Source: Bacillota bacterium (lineage in GTDB: Bacteria > Bacillota > Clostridia > Acetivibrionales > DSM-1351). From it: 64,000 nt of DNA. Where the stretch lies: positions 1 through 64,000 of the forward strand of contig JAEWSZ010000009.1 in assembly GCA_023397905.1 (NCBI GenBank), read 5' to 3'. Shown here piece after piece: positions 7,401-16,230 of the stretch (the stretch's first letter is position 1; every line of letters begins with the position of its first letter). The notes beneath the pieces are model-generated. The model had not been told where the DNA came from. It saw nothing but the letters and a program-made list of their open reading frames with translations, and ran no database searches. Position numbers and translations under genes: made by a program.

Positions 7401-9875
7401 TCAGCTGCTGCTCACATTGTCCTGGCTTATGGTTTTAACTTTTTTTACATATATATCGGTGAGCTCATTTGCGTATTCCTGTGAATATCCCTCGCTGACC
7501 ACCTTGCATACAGGTTTTTCAGCGTCAGGAAGAACGAGTACCCAGCCTTTTTCCCCGTACACCTTTACCCCCTCCGTTGTCTCAATATTTGCGCTCTCAT
7601 TTTCCTCAATTATGGCCCGGATAACTTTTCCTTTGGCCGGCCATGGACATTTGACCTCTTTTTTCAGAATATGGAAATCAGGTATCATATGAACTATTTC
7701 ACCAAGACTCATGTCATTCTGAGACATGTAATCTATAATTTTGACCAGTCCCGCAATGGCGTCGAAATTCATGGTGAAAAAATCGCCGATGCTGTCCTGG
7801 TATTCCTCGCTGAGCATTTTCTTCATCATTTCCTTTGCGGAGGTCTTGGTCCTGACCACATTACCTTCATTCTGACTTGCTATTTTTTCTATAACATCGC
7901 TTGTATTCAAAGGAACAACAACAGTATTTCCCTTTGTGGTTTTCAAATGGATCAGGGAGATCAGCGCCATATACAGGTCGTCCGTAATTACTCTCCCCTT
8001 TGTATCTATCAGCATCATCTTTTCATAGGAATTTTCAAAATAAACCCCCATGTCAAACTTTCCCTGTTTGACAGTGCCCGTAAGCGTTTTTATATCGGAA
8101 AACATACTTTCCTTTTTGGGATAATTTCCATCCATCCTGGGATTTATAAATGCGTAATCACATTTCAGCTCGTCCAGAATCCTCCCGACTACTTTTTTAA
8201 GCAAATCGGATTTTGTTATTAAGGCTATCTTGTAGCTATGCTCCTTTGCCTGCACACTGTTTAAAATGGTCTGAATATAAAAGACACCGTGCTCAGGTAT
8301 TGTAACTATGGGTTTGATTTCATTTACTGCGCATCGGACAAAATCCTCCCGTATAAAGGAATTCTCAATTTTTCGCTCTTCGCCTCTTTCGATATTGCTT
8401 CCCAGCTTATTCAGCACATCTATTACGAGCATGTCTTTTTCCTGGCCCAGAGACGATATGTGTATTCCTCCGCTGAGATTGTAAAACCTTATGGCCGATC
8501 TGGTCACCGGCAGCAGCGCGGTTCCTATATCGTAAACCTCCGTCCCGGAGGACAGCAGGCCGGATATAAGTGAATTTTTCAGCATTTTTAAAGCATCCAC
8601 GTCATCGCAGCTGACTCCTATTTTGGAATCCCTTTTACAGATGGACCCATAGGTCGCTCCAAGCCTGGAGGCAAACTCAGGGGTGATGTCCACATTGATT
8701 TCTCCCAGAATGCCCCTGTTGCCAAAAAGGTTTTTAGAATATTTCGAACCCCAGACCAGATTTGAATTTACCACAGTGTCTGAGTCAATATTTTTATTGG
8801 GCCAGATTTTTACCGCAGGCTTTATTGATGAATTAGGGCCTATAATGCAGTTATCTCCCACCACGGAAGCCTCGTAAGCCGAGGCCCTGTCATTTATCTG
8901 TACTTTATTGCAAAATACCGTGCCCCTCAGCTGGGAGTTTCTTTTTACCACACAGCCCTTCCACAGGATGCTCCTTTTTACCGAGCCCGTTTCGCATATA
9001 TGGTTTGCTTCTCCTATGACTGAGTAGCTCCCGATGGTGCTGCCGCCCCTGATTATAGAATTTTTCCCTATGAGCACCGGCGGTTTGAGGATTGCTTCCT
9101 TTGAAACCACCGCGCCCTCTTCTATCCATACACCCTGGCGTACTTCTTCCGCATTAATTTTTATGTCAACCTTTTTGTCTAAAATATCATTGTGTACGGT
9201 CACATACGCATCCAGATCCCCGATATCGCACCAGTAATTCTCTGTGACAAAGCCAAACATTGGCTTGTTTTCCTTAAGAAAAACAGGAAACAGATCCTTG
9301 CTGAAGTCAAACATCTGATTTGGCTTCATATAATTCAGCACCTCTGGGTTCAGTACATATATACCGGTATTGACGGTATCGCTGAAAACCTCTCCCCAGC
9401 TTGGTTTTTCAAGGAAACGGGTTATCTTGCCTGACTGGTCGGTAACCACCACTCCGTATTCTATGGGACTTTCCACCTTCTTTAACACAAGGGTCGCCAT
9501 TGCGTTCTTCTCATTGTGGAATTCAAGGGCTTTATCCAGATCTATATCCGTCAGCGCATCCCCGCTTATTACTATAAAGGGTTCATCCAAAAATCCTTCC
9601 GCATTTTTTACACTTCCGGCCGTACCAAGAGGTACGGTTTCAGTGAAATATTTCAAATTTACTCCGAATTCACTCCCGTCACCAAAGTAGTCTTTTATTA
9701 TTTCCGGCATATACAGAATGGTAACTGCAATATCATTAATACCATATTTTTTCAATAATTCAATAATATGTTCCATCACAGGTTTATTTGCAATGGGAAC
9801 CATGGGTTTGGGCAGGTTGCAGGTCAGCGGTCTTAAACGCGAACCTTCTCCGCCTGCCATAATCACAGCTTTCAT
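7401..9875 (-). CDS. Sugar nucleotidyltransferase fused to a phosphomannomutase-like domain
   Basis: 824 residues. I start at the second ATG (9875), which has GAAAGGA eight bases upstream; the ATG at 9884 directly abuts that site. Residues 1-230 form a Rossmann-type NTP transferase with the pyrophosphorylase signature GGEGSRLRPLT (residues 8-18) and LPKPMVPI. Residues about 245-375 are left-handed beta-helix hexapeptide repeats (PPVLIGKNSIIRGGSTIG). Residues about 380-820 resemble phosphohexomutases. The usual phosphoserine loop (TASHNP) is replaced by GGIHISSLGQEKD, so mutase activity is doubtful. Such fusions are annotated as mannose-1-phosphate guanylyltransferase/PMM-like and probably supply activated sugar for cell-wall or exopolysaccharide synthesis. 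It is monocistronic, ending in a strong terminator. Confidence 0.85.
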   Translation of the reverse strand: MKAVIMAGGEGSRLRPLTCNLPKPMVPIANKPVMEHIIELLKKYGINDIAVTILYMPEIIKDYFGDGSEFGVNLKYFTETVPLGTAGSVKNAEGFLDEPFIVISGDALTDIDLDKALEFHNEKNAMATLVLKKVESPIEYGVVVTDQSGKITRFLEKPSWGEVFSDTVNTGIYVLNPEVLNYMKPNQMFDFSKDLFPVFLKENKPMFGFVTENYWCDIGDLDAYVTVHNDILDKKVDIKINAEEVRQGVWIEEGAVVSKEAILKPPVLIGKNSIIRGGSTIGSYSVIGEANHICETGSVKRSILWKGCVVKRNSQLRGTVFCNKVQINDRASAYEASVVGDNCIIGPNSSIKPAVKIWPNKNIDSDTVVNSNLVWGSKYSKNLFGNRGILGEINVDITPEFASRLGATYGSICKRDSKIGVSCDDVDALKMLKNSLISGLLSSGTEVYDIGTALLPVTRSAIRFYNLSGGIHISSLGQEKDMLVIDVLNKLGSNIERGEERKIENSFIREDFVRCAVNEIKPIVTIPEHGVFYIQTILNSVQAKEHSYKIALITKSDLLKKVVGRILDELKCDYAFINPRMDGNYPKKESMFSDIKTLTGTVKQGKFDMGVYFENSYEKMMLIDTKGRVITDDLYMALISLIHLKTTKGNTVVVPLNTSDVIEKIASQNEGNVVRTKTSAKEMMKKMLSEEYQDSIGDFFTMNFDAIAGLVKIIDYMSQNDMSLGEIVHMIPDFHILKKEVKCPWPAKGKVIRAIIEENESANIETTEGVKVYGEKGWVLVLPDAEKPVCKVVSEGYSQEYANELTDIYVKKVKTISQDNVSSS

Positions 9876-10000
9876 CAGATCCATCCTTTCACATATTTGT
9901 TATATGACTTGTTTTGTACGGCGAAATTTAAGTGCATTTGATGAAACCTAATTTGTTCTATTATTTTTACCTTAAGCAAAAAAACTATTCGAACAGGCAA

Positions 10001-10035
10001 AAAAAATAAAATGTTCCAATATTTTGGAACATTTT
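10001..10035 (-). terminator. Intrinsic terminator of lepA
   Basis: AAAATGTTCC/GGAACATTTT hairpin at 10008-10035, with a T-rich run on the minus strand (10007-10000). It lies about 50 bases past the lepA stop codon. Confidence 0.88.
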
Positions 10036-10085
10036 ATTTTCCCTGCCAATTAAAGCTTTACGTTTATATTAAATTTTATCTAGTC

Positions 10086-11894
10086 TCAATCCAATTTCAG
10101 CACGCTCATAAAGGCCTCCTGGGGCACTTCCACCGAACCTACCTGGCGCATGCGCTTCTTTCCTTCCTTTTGTTTTTCCAGCAGCTTTTTCTTTCTGGTG
10201 ATGTCACCGCCATAGCACTTGGCCAGAACATCTTTCCTGAAAGCCTTAACTGTTTCGCGGGCTATAATCTTGCCTCCTATGCAGGCCTGAATTGGTATTT
10301 CGAACATCTGCCTGGGTATGGATTCCTTCAGCTTTTCGGCCATTCTTCTGCCCCTGGTTACCGCTTTTTCTCTATGGACGATAAAGGACAGGGCGTCTAC
10401 AATTTCGCTGTTCAGCATTATATCCAGCTTTACCAGATCCGATTCCCTGTAGCCCATAAGTTCATAATCAAAGGAGGCATAGCCCTTTGTTCTGGATTTC
10501 AATGCGTCAAAGAAGTCATAAATTATTTCATTCAAAGGCATTTCATAGGTCAGCATGGCCCTGCCCTCATCAATATAGGACATGTCCCTGTATACGCCCC
10601 TGCGCTCCTGTGCCAGCTCCATTATGTTGCCCACATACTCGGTGGGAACCATGATTGTGGCCTTTACTATTGGCTCTTCCATCATGCCGATCTCCGTGAC
10701 CGGTGGAAGATTAGTCGGGTTATCTATTGTGATCACATCTCCGCTTGTGTTTGTGATCTTGTAAATAACGCTGGGAGCCGTGGTGACCAGGTCAAAATTA
10801 TATTCCCTCTCAAGCCGCTCCTGAATGATTTCCATATGCAAAAGCCCCAGAAAGCCGCATCTGAAACCGAAGCCCAGCGCTACTGAGGATTCGGGCTCAA
10901 AGGTCAGCGCCGCATCATTTAATTGCAGCTTTTCAAGAGCATCTCTCAAGTCCCCGTATTTCGAGCCATCGGCAGGATATATTCCGCAGAAAACCATGGA
11001 ATTTACCTTTTTGTAACCGGGTAAAGGCTCTTTTGCCGGATTGTCCACCAGTGTTATAGTGTCCCCCACCCTGGTGTCGCGGACATTTTTAATGCTCGCC
11101 GCAATATACCCCACATCGCCGGCTCTGAGCTCATCTGCCGGTGAAAGTCCTCCGGGTCTGAGATAACCCAGTTCTGTTACCAGAAATTGCTTTTTTGTGT
11201 ACATCATCCGGATGGTGTCACCGGTTTTAACGGCCCCCTCCTTGACCCTCATATATACTATTACACCCTTGTAGCTGTCATAAAAGGAGTCGAAAATCAA
11301 GGCGCGCAGCGGTGCGTCTTCATCTCCCTCGGGACAGGGGATCATATTCACAACCTTTTCAAGCACCTCTTCGATATTGATACCGTTTTTTGCGGAAACC
11401 ATGGGCGCCTCAGAAGCATCAAGGCCTATAACATCCTCTATCTCCTTTTTAACCACATCTGGCTGCGCACTGGGCAGGTCTATTTTATTTATGACGGGCA
11501 TTATTTCCAGATTGTGCTCCAGAGCCAGGTAGACATTTGCCAGTGTCTGGGCCTCTATGCCCTGGGCAGCGTCAACTACCAGGATTGCGCCTTCACAGGC
11601 GGCCAGGCTTCTTGACACCTCATAGTTAAAGTCCACATGACCTGGAGTGTCAATAAAGTTGTAAATATACTCGTGCCCGTCAGGCGCTTTATACACCATT
11701 CTCACCGCCTGGGCTTTTATGGTGATGCCGCGCTCCCTCTCAAGCTCCATGTTGTCCAGGACCTGTTCCTGCATTTCCCTTGAGGTCAGAACTCCTGTCT
11801 TCTCAAGCAGCCTGTCTGCAAGGGTTGACTTTCCGTGGTCTATATGTGCGATAATACAGAAATTTCTTATATATTTTTGTCTTTCACTAGGCAT
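10086..11894 (-). CDS. lepA: Elongation factor 4 (LepA), ribosome back-translocase GTPase
   Basis: 602 residues, the normal LepA length. ATG 11894 is chosen because GGAGG lies seven bases upstream (GGAGGACAGCGAATG); a longer frame to 11921 lacks a site. The GTPase motifs are AHIDHGKST (G1), RERGIT (G2), DTPGHVDF (G3) and NKIDLPSA (G4). The remainder contains beta-barrel, EF-G-like III/V domains and the LepA-specific C-terminal domain (RKDVLAKCYGGDITRKKKLLEKQKEGKKRMR). It binds post-translocation ribosomes and remobilises stalled ones. In many Firmicutes lepA follows spoIIP and precedes hemW-hrcA-grpE-dnaK. Here the spoIIP side is kept with two genes between, but the heat-shock genes are absent downstream. 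Confidence 0.97.
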   Translation of the reverse strand: MPSERQKYIRNFCIIAHIDHGKSTLADRLLEKTGVLTSREMQEQVLDNMELERERGITIKAQAVRMVYKAPDGHEYIYNFIDTPGHVDFNYEVSRSLAACEGAILVVDAAQGIEAQTLANVYLALEHNLEIMPVINKIDLPSAQPDVVKKEIEDVIGLDASEAPMVSAKNGINIEEVLEKVVNMIPCPEGDEDAPLRALIFDSFYDSYKGVIVYMRVKEGAVKTGDTIRMMYTKKQFLVTELGYLRPGGLSPADELRAGDVGYIAASIKNVRDTRVGDTITLVDNPAKEPLPGYKKVNSMVFCGIYPADGSKYGDLRDALEKLQLNDAALTFEPESSVALGFGFRCGFLGLLHMEIIQERLEREYNFDLVTTAPSVIYKITNTSGDVITIDNPTNLPPVTEIGMMEEPIVKATIMVPTEYVGNIMELAQERRGVYRDMSYIDEGRAMLTYEMPLNEIIYDFFDALKSRTKGYASFDYELMGYRESDLVKLDIMLNSEIVDALSFIVHREKAVTRGRRMAEKLKESIPRQMFEIPIQACIGGKIIARETVKAFRKDVLAKCYGGDITRKKKLLEKQKEGKKRMRQVGSVEVPQEAFMSVLKLD

Positions 11895-11925
11895 TCGCTG
11901 TCCTCCACCAATATAAATCAAAAAC

Positions 11926-11989
11926 AGCCCCTTAGCGGGACTTCTCGTTAATCTTTCATGATTATATCATAGAGTAGTATACCCTGCAA
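11926..11989 (-). promoter_or_regulatory. lepA promoter and leader hairpin
   Basis: On the minus strand TTGCAG (11989-11984), a 17-bp spacer and TATAAT (11966-11961) form a good sigma-A promoter. The leader then folds AGTCCC/GGGGCT (11942-11926) with GTTTTTG right after it, resembling a weak intrinsic terminator just before the ribosome binding site. Attenuation is possible but unproven. Confidence 0.7.
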
Positions 11990-12061
11990 GGAGGCGGGAT
12001 ACGGCATAAAATCTTTAATATTCCGGACGGGTCGGACCCGGGGTCAGGATAAAAAATTTAA

Positions 12062-12119
12062 GGAGACAGGCCTCGCCATGAATTGGGCCTTTCAGCCCTT
12101 CATAGCCGCTCCTGTCCCC
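12062..12119 (-). terminator. Hairpin with GGGGACAGG/CCTGTCTCC arms after the RsiV-like gene
   Basis: On the minus strand GGGGACAGG (12119-12111) pairs with CCTGTCTCC (12070-12062), with an inner AGGGCTGAAAGGCCC fold, followed by TTAAATTTTTTA. It lies 24 bases past the stop codon of the RsiV-like gene and probably terminates it. Its CGGTCC/GGGGTC-rich flank recalls the tandem repeat at 821-1004, so it could also be a dispersed repeat. Confidence 0.6.
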
Positions 12120-12142
12120 TGTATTTTGGCTTCAGTTTACTC

Positions 12143-13654
12143 TTACTCCGTCAAGGATGTGATCTGCCAGGCTTCCTGCTGCTGTGCATTTTCAACCGTA
12201 ACTATTGTTTTGGAATCCGGTACTTTTCCGGCGGACGTTGCCCAGTGGAATATGATATTGTAGGTTTTTTTACTCTCGGTCTTCTGTTCATACACATCGT
12301 AACCGGTTATCCATGGGCTGGAAACACCCGTAACCCAGTTCATATCCTCAAACCCGGCCTTTAACTCCGCTCTCAATTCCTCGGACATCAGCGCATACTG
12401 AATGGCTCCCTGTCTTTGGGACGCGGCCTGTGCATACATATTAACACATTCCTCTGCCGAGCCCGGCAAAACAAAATTTACAATTTGCTCTTCAAACCGG
12501 CCGGCCTCTCCCGAAGCTTTAAATATCCTCAGAATGTCGTCATAATAGAACACATTCTCCTTTAAAACCTGCGAAAAATATTCAACCGGCACATAGGTCC
12601 GACCGCCGATTATTTGTGGAGGCATGTCAAGCTGAGTCTTCTCTGAGTTGGCGGTATAATAGCTGTTAACATTGTTTTTCAGGTAGCCGCCTGCCACACC
12701 GGCGCCTTTTTGGGGATCCCAGGTAACTTCATAGCCCAGGTCCTCAGCAATGCTTCTAAGAGGCACCATATAGGTATAATACTGAATGACCTTTTTATCG
12801 CCAAGCATGCCATAGATCGGCTCTTCATGGATTTTTAACTGAGTTTCCCTGCTTGTGCCGTTGAATCTTGTCTGTTCAAGAGCTTCCGCATTGAACATTT
12901 GAAGGTATATGTCGTCTTTCAGAAGTCCCTTCAATTCTGTATAATCCAGTTCAAAAAACGGCATTCCACCCGCATAAGGCCTTAATTCATACAGGTCAAA
13001 ATATATTACGAGCTTATTTCCGTCCATATAGAACTTAAAATCGCCGTTTTTATCCTTTACCGTCTGCTTGGCCTCTTCAAAATAGAGGTCCTTTTCTTTA
13101 TCTATCAACGCGTTGATTTTATCCGGGATTAGCTCTTTGTACTTGCTGTTCTGGTTAAACAGCGAATCAAAGGTATATATTTCACCGGTCTTTGTATTAA
13201 CCGTATAGCTTTCCACATAGCTTATTCCATGTGCTCCGCCCGAATATTCATATGTATTTATTTCAAAGGACAAAATATCTCCGCTGAAATTGTAGTCAAA
13301 ATACGAATTCAGGGAAGCGACAGCACTGGGAGCAGGCTCTCCCGCTTCATTCAGGCTGTCTTTTAATTCTTTCAGACCTGCGGATATATTATTTATATAC
13401 CCTATTGAATCTATATTTTTATTACGGACGATATCATTCAATTTTTCCGCCGAGCTAAAGCCGCTGAAATATGGATAGGTAATTTTAATTGAGCAATTTT
13501 TTTCATCTTTTGCTATCTCTTTTGCTTCAACTTTTACTTCCGGTTTTACTTTCGCCTCCGATCCGGCTCCCGCATTATCGGCGCCCGCTCCGGCTGTAAG
13601 AAATGCCACCGTAAATACAATTGCTGTTAACATTAGTAATAAAGTTTTTCTCAT
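12143..13654 (-). CDS. Secreted RsiV/DUF3298-type protein with copper-amine-oxidase-like domain
   Basis: 503 residues. Residues 1-25 are a signal peptide; start ATG 13654 has GAGAGGG nine bases upstream. Residues about 45-240 match the DUF4163-DUF3298 pair found in RsiV and PdaC (SIKITYPYFSGF, then YSGGAHGISYVESYTVNTKTGEIYTFDSLF split across the domain). Residues about 265-370 match the copper amine oxidase N-terminal-like repeat used as a wall or surface module in Clostridia (VPLRSIAEDLGYEVTWD, GGRTYVPVEYFSQVL). The last 110 residues are unassigned and may be ligand-binding. It lacks a cytoplasmic anti-sigma domain, so it is not RsiV itself. Likely a surface or envelope protein of unknown role. 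A MITE-like hairpin lies only 23 bp upstream of the start. Confidence 0.75.
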   Translation of the reverse strand: MRKTLLLMLTAIVFTVAFLTAGAGADNAGAGSEAKVKPEVKVEAKEIAKDEKNCSIKITYPYFSGFSSAEKLNDIVRNKNIDSIGYINNISAGLKELKDSLNEAGEPAPSAVASLNSYFDYNFSGDILSFEINTYEYSGGAHGISYVESYTVNTKTGEIYTFDSLFNQNSKYKELIPDKINALIDKEKDLYFEEAKQTVKDKNGDFKFYMDGNKLVIYFDLYELRPYAGGMPFFELDYTELKGLLKDDIYLQMFNAEALEQTRFNGTSRETQLKIHEEPIYGMLGDKKVIQYYTYMVPLRSIAEDLGYEVTWDPQKGAGVAGGYLKNNVNSYYTANSEKTQLDMPPQIIGGRTYVPVEYFSQVLKENVFYYDDILRIFKASGEAGRFEEQIVNFVLPGSAEECVNMYAQAASQRQGAIQYALMSEELRAELKAGFEDMNWVTGVSSPWITGYDVYEQKTESKKTYNIIFHWATSAGKVPDSKTIVTVENAQQQEAWQITSLTE

Positions 13655-13677
13655 GGCTTCAGACCCTCTCTTTTATC

Positions 13678-13838
13678 AGTGATCTGTAACATCTAAATTC
13701 ATATATTGCCGGTGGTTAAATTTCCCCAGGACGTCGTTGTCGTCAGTTGAAATAAAGCGATTATTCCGCCCTCCTCCGCCTAGTCCTGAGAAAACTTTCC
13801 TCACCGGGCAATATGCGTTTTAGATGTTACAGATCACT
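13678..13838. mobile_element. MITE-like element with perfect 20-bp inverted ends
   Basis: The outer 20 bp, AGTGATCTGTAACATCTAAA (13678-13697), are exactly inverted at 13819-13838. Pairing continues inward with gaps (ATATTGCCGGTG against CACCGGGCAATAT, then CAGGAC against GTCCTG), giving arms of about 60 bp and a loop of about 45 bp. There is no open reading frame. A shortened relative lies at 37020-37092. No clear target-site duplication was seen. It sits between a small membrane protein gene and the RsiV-like gene, both on the minus strand, and would form a long RNA hairpin if transcribed. Confidence 0.85.
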
Positions 13839-13912
13839 AGTAATTATCTTCTGAAATAATAGCATAATACGAAGATGCAATGGTGACAAAAAGGTTACAT
13901 ATTTCGCCGTTT

Positions 13913-14185
13913 TCAGCTGAATAAGGCTTTGATATTGTCAATATTCCTTTTCAGGTATTTTAAATTCAAGTCAAATTTGCCGTTTAATACTGAGATCCTG
14001 TACAAATCATTTCCCACAGCCTCAACCTCAAATATTTCAAATCTCCTCTGACCGTAAAACACATAGCTTTTACTTATGTCCACAGCCAGCAGCCCTCCTG
14101 TCAGAATGGCGATAAAGAGCACAACCACAATAAATATTTTTAAATTATACAATCTGCGCTGCCTGAATCTTATTTTCCTGGCCAA
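13913..14185 (-). CDS. Small single-pass membrane protein, unknown
   Basis: 90 residues from a TTG start at 14185 that has GGAGG seven bases upstream. A longer frame to 14269 has no ribosome binding site. A basic N-terminus (ARKIRFRQRRLYNLK) is followed by one membrane segment (IFIVVVLFIAILTGGLLAV, about residues 16-36) and a 54-residue outer part. The topology resembles small DivIC/FtsL-like or spore-operon membrane proteins, but there is no coiled coil, so the family is not assigned. It lies between spoIIP (140 bp upstream) and the RsiV-like gene. Confidence 0.65.
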   Translation of the reverse strand: MARKIRFRQRRLYNLKIFIVVVLFIAILTGGLLAVDISKSYVFYGQRRFEIFEVEAVGNDLYRISVLNGKFDLNLKYLKRNIDNIKALFS

Positions 14186-14298
14186 ACGACCTACCTCCAA
14201 ACCTTCCAAAAGCCGTTGACAGCTTTTGATATGCGGGTAATCGGTATTGGCAAAGTGCGCTGCCCGCATTTTATTATTTTTGACCGGCAGCCCTTTAT

Positions 14299-14316
14299 TT
14301 AATCATAAAGTCAATT
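14299..14316. repeat. AGTCAATTAC-family end fragment downstream of spoIIP
   Basis: AATCATAAAGTCAATT at 14301-14316 is the exact complement of the right end of the copy at 34215-34230 (AATTGACTTTATGATT). It lies 10 bp past the spoIIP stop codon. With only 16 shared bases it may be an isolated end or chance. Confidence 0.35.
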
Positions 14317-14325
14317 ATTGATCTA

Positions 14326-15609
14326 TTATTTGTTCTTATATACGACATCATTTATGGCCTGGGCAAGGTAAGACGTACTCCGCACACATTCGTCTATGAC
14401 GTTTCCGTCTCCCCCTATTTCTATCAGTACGGAACCGTTGGTCAATTGCTGATTGTACCTGCTGTTGCTTATGTAAGTGGGTTTTGCAAGGCCGGGGGCG
14501 ATTTCATTCAGTCTGGACTGGATTTTGAGCGCAAGCTTGAGATTGTCTTCCCAGTTGGGATTGCTCAGCTTGGCGTCGGTGCCGATGACAAACATGATCT
14601 GCGCCACGTCTTTTCCGTTTATTTTCTTTACCACCCGCAGCTTCTTGTCTCCGGCAGCATCTCTGTGCAAATCAATGGTCATTTTCAGGGAAGGATACTT
14701 TTTGACATAGTCTGTCAGGGTAACCAGCGATTTTGTGTATGAGCTGTTGTAATCCTTATCGTGTATGGTGGTATTGTGGAGGACGTTTATATTATATTTT
14801 TTCAGGTTGTCAATCAAGGCGTTTCCCACCCGGACGACATTATACCTGTTGTCCGTGGTCCTTGACGGAAGCTTGTTGTTGCCGATTTCGCCGGTATTTT
14901 CCAAAAAGCTCTCTGTGGTATGGGTATGGTATACGAATATCTGCGGGCCGGTCTTGCTGGGATTTAGTTTTAACGGTTCTTTCAGCAATTTATTTATATC
15001 TATCTTGTATTTTGTTTCATTTACTACCTTAATAGTGCCGTTGGTGACCACTGGATTGTTTTGCTGATCGGAATTCTGCACGTCTCCTTCAAAGGTTATA
15101 CTGCTTGAGGCCTCTTTGAAAGCTCCTCCCGCAGTCCCTGCAGCCGTGGTTTTACCGGTATCGCTTCCTGTTTCAGCCTCCGGAGCTTTGATCTGAGCCG
15201 GATTGGCTTCTCCTGTTGAGACAGTCCCGCTTTCCAGTTTTTCTTTTTCCTGCTGTGCAACGTAATCAAGATATCCGTTTTTGTAAAAAAGCTTAAAGTA
15301 CGGATAATTTGCATTTAAAATAGTGATTGGATTATAGCGGTCCATGCCCGCCACCTTAAACATAATATCTTTTGCAAAACCAAAGGAATCGTCATTCTTA
15401 CCTGATGAATCCGCCTGCGAGGTCCCGCCTCCAAAATTCAGAGCGCCGATGTCTATACGTCCGTTAGCGGCTTTAAAGGCAAGCCCTCCCAGCAGGATTC
15501 CCGCAACGGCGCACAGGATTATGGGCAATCTGGTAAAATTCCCCCTGCCCCCTTCAAGATTTGTACCGTCATATAATGAATTTCTTTGAATTCTCGCTGT
15601 TTCTCTCAT
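14326..15609 (-). CDS. spoIIP: Stage II sporulation protein P, N-acetylmuramoyl-L-alanine amidase
   Basis: 427 residues. A membrane anchor lies near residues 28-48 (LPIILCAVAGILLGGLAF), followed by a Ser/Thr/Gly-rich linker and the SpoIIP amidase domain (about 220-425). The metal and catalytic signature is visible as FVYHTHTTESF with His228 and His230, later TIDLHRDA, and near the end SVLIEIGGDGN. SpoIIP works with SpoIID and SpoIIM to degrade peptidoglycan during engulfment of the forespore, and marks the organism as a spore former. The gene has GGAGG six bases before ATG 15609. spoIIP near lepA is the usual clostridial and bacillar arrangement; gpr, the common upstream neighbour, is missing here. 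Confidence 0.95.
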   Translation of the reverse strand: MRETARIQRNSLYDGTNLEGGRGNFTRLPIILCAVAGILLGGLAFKAANGRIDIGALNFGGGTSQADSSGKNDDSFGFAKDIMFKVAGMDRYNPITILNANYPYFKLFYKNGYLDYVAQQEKEKLESGTVSTGEANPAQIKAPEAETGSDTGKTTAAGTAGGAFKEASSSITFEGDVQNSDQQNNPVVTNGTIKVVNETKYKIDINKLLKEPLKLNPSKTGPQIFVYHTHTTESFLENTGEIGNNKLPSRTTDNRYNVVRVGNALIDNLKKYNINVLHNTTIHDKDYNSSYTKSLVTLTDYVKKYPSLKMTIDLHRDAAGDKKLRVVKKINGKDVAQIMFVIGTDAKLSNPNWEDNLKLALKIQSRLNEIAPGLAKPTYISNSRYNQQLTNGSVLIEIGGDGNVIDECVRSTSYLAQAINDVVYKNK

Positions 15610-15869
15610 ATCAGACCTCCGTCACAACTGGCTTGCAGCAGTTTTATACCTTTCATTACATCATATAAATAAAGTTATAAAACTATATTCAAAATTAAAA
15701 AAAATATTACTGGCTTGTACACAAACCTGACCGTATTGGGAAGGGTAATCTTTATTTATATGGGAAATACTGTAATATTATTAGTAATTGCTTATATGTT
15801 TTTGTTCTAAAAACAGGTACAAAAGCATATATCTAAGAATATACTTATTTTAAGAACGGAGGGACGATT

Positions 15870-16070
15870 TTGAATTTCCGCACTATAAAATGTTGCATTT
15901 GTAATAGCGTTTTGTTGAACCTTCCCGAAGAAGAGCTTAAGAAGCTGAACAATATTTCATTGAGATGCGAAAGCTGCGGTCAGAGACTCATTCTGGACGG
16001 AAATGCAGTTACAAAAGCAGTAAGCGCCGAACCACTTCAAAATATTTTCAAGTATGATTTTAACATATAA
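15870..16070 (+). CDS. Small zinc-ribbon protein
   Basis: 66 residues from a TTG start at 15870, with GGAGG about seven bases upstream. Two cysteine pairs, CCIC (residues 8-11) and CESC (33-36), would chelate zinc as a ribbon; the rest is short and has no other domain. The role is unknown; such proteins may bind nucleic acid or regulators. It is a single-gene unit between divergent spoIIP and the OmpR-type two-component system, followed by a 35-bp repeat element and a terminator. The 260-bp upstream spacer is AT-rich with no convincing sigma-A promoter found; a sporulation promoter cannot be excluded. Confidence 0.7.
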   Translation: MNFRTIKCCICNSVLLNLPEEELKKLNNISLRCESCGQRLILDGNAVTKAVSAEPLQNIFKYDFNI

Positions 16071-16082
16071 AAAGATATTATA

Positions 16083-16119
16083 AAGTCAATTACGACTTTC
16101 AGCCCATAGTAATTGACTT
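16083..16119. mobile_element. Minimal 37-bp copy of the AGTCAATTAC inverted-repeat element
   Basis: Perfect ends AAGTCAATTAC (16083-16093) and GTAATTGACTT (16109-16119) flank a 15-bp core, GACTTTCAGCCCATA. The core and one end are the complement of the left end of the 150-bp copy at 28338 (AGTCAATTACTATGGGCTGA), so this looks like an internally deleted derivative. It lies 13 bp past the stop codon of the zinc-ribbon gene. Confidence 0.7.
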
Positions 16120-16135
16120 GCGCATGGATTGGTGC

Positions 16136-16184
16136 AAGGGAAAGGAATGCCGCGGCAAAACGGCAGGACTTTCCCTTTTGTTAT
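16136..16184 (+). terminator. Intrinsic terminator after the zinc-ribbon gene
   Basis: AAGGGAAAG (16136-16144) pairs with CTTTCCCTT (16169-16177), with an inner GCCG/CGGC pairing, followed by TTGTTATTT. Confidence 0.8.
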
Positions 16185-16230
16185 TTCACCCATATTTAAA
16201 TATTTAACATTTCTGCCATATTATAATTAT

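Noticed and set aside
10011..10886. 291-codon plus-strand frame
   Set aside because: Antisense to lepA, which has all GTPase motifs; low-complexity, Cys/His/Phe-rich product typical of a shadow frame.
12143..13654. Annotation as anti-sigma factor RsiV
   Set aside because: It has a cleavable-type signal peptide and no cytoplasmic sigma-binding part, and no sigma factor gene is adjacent.
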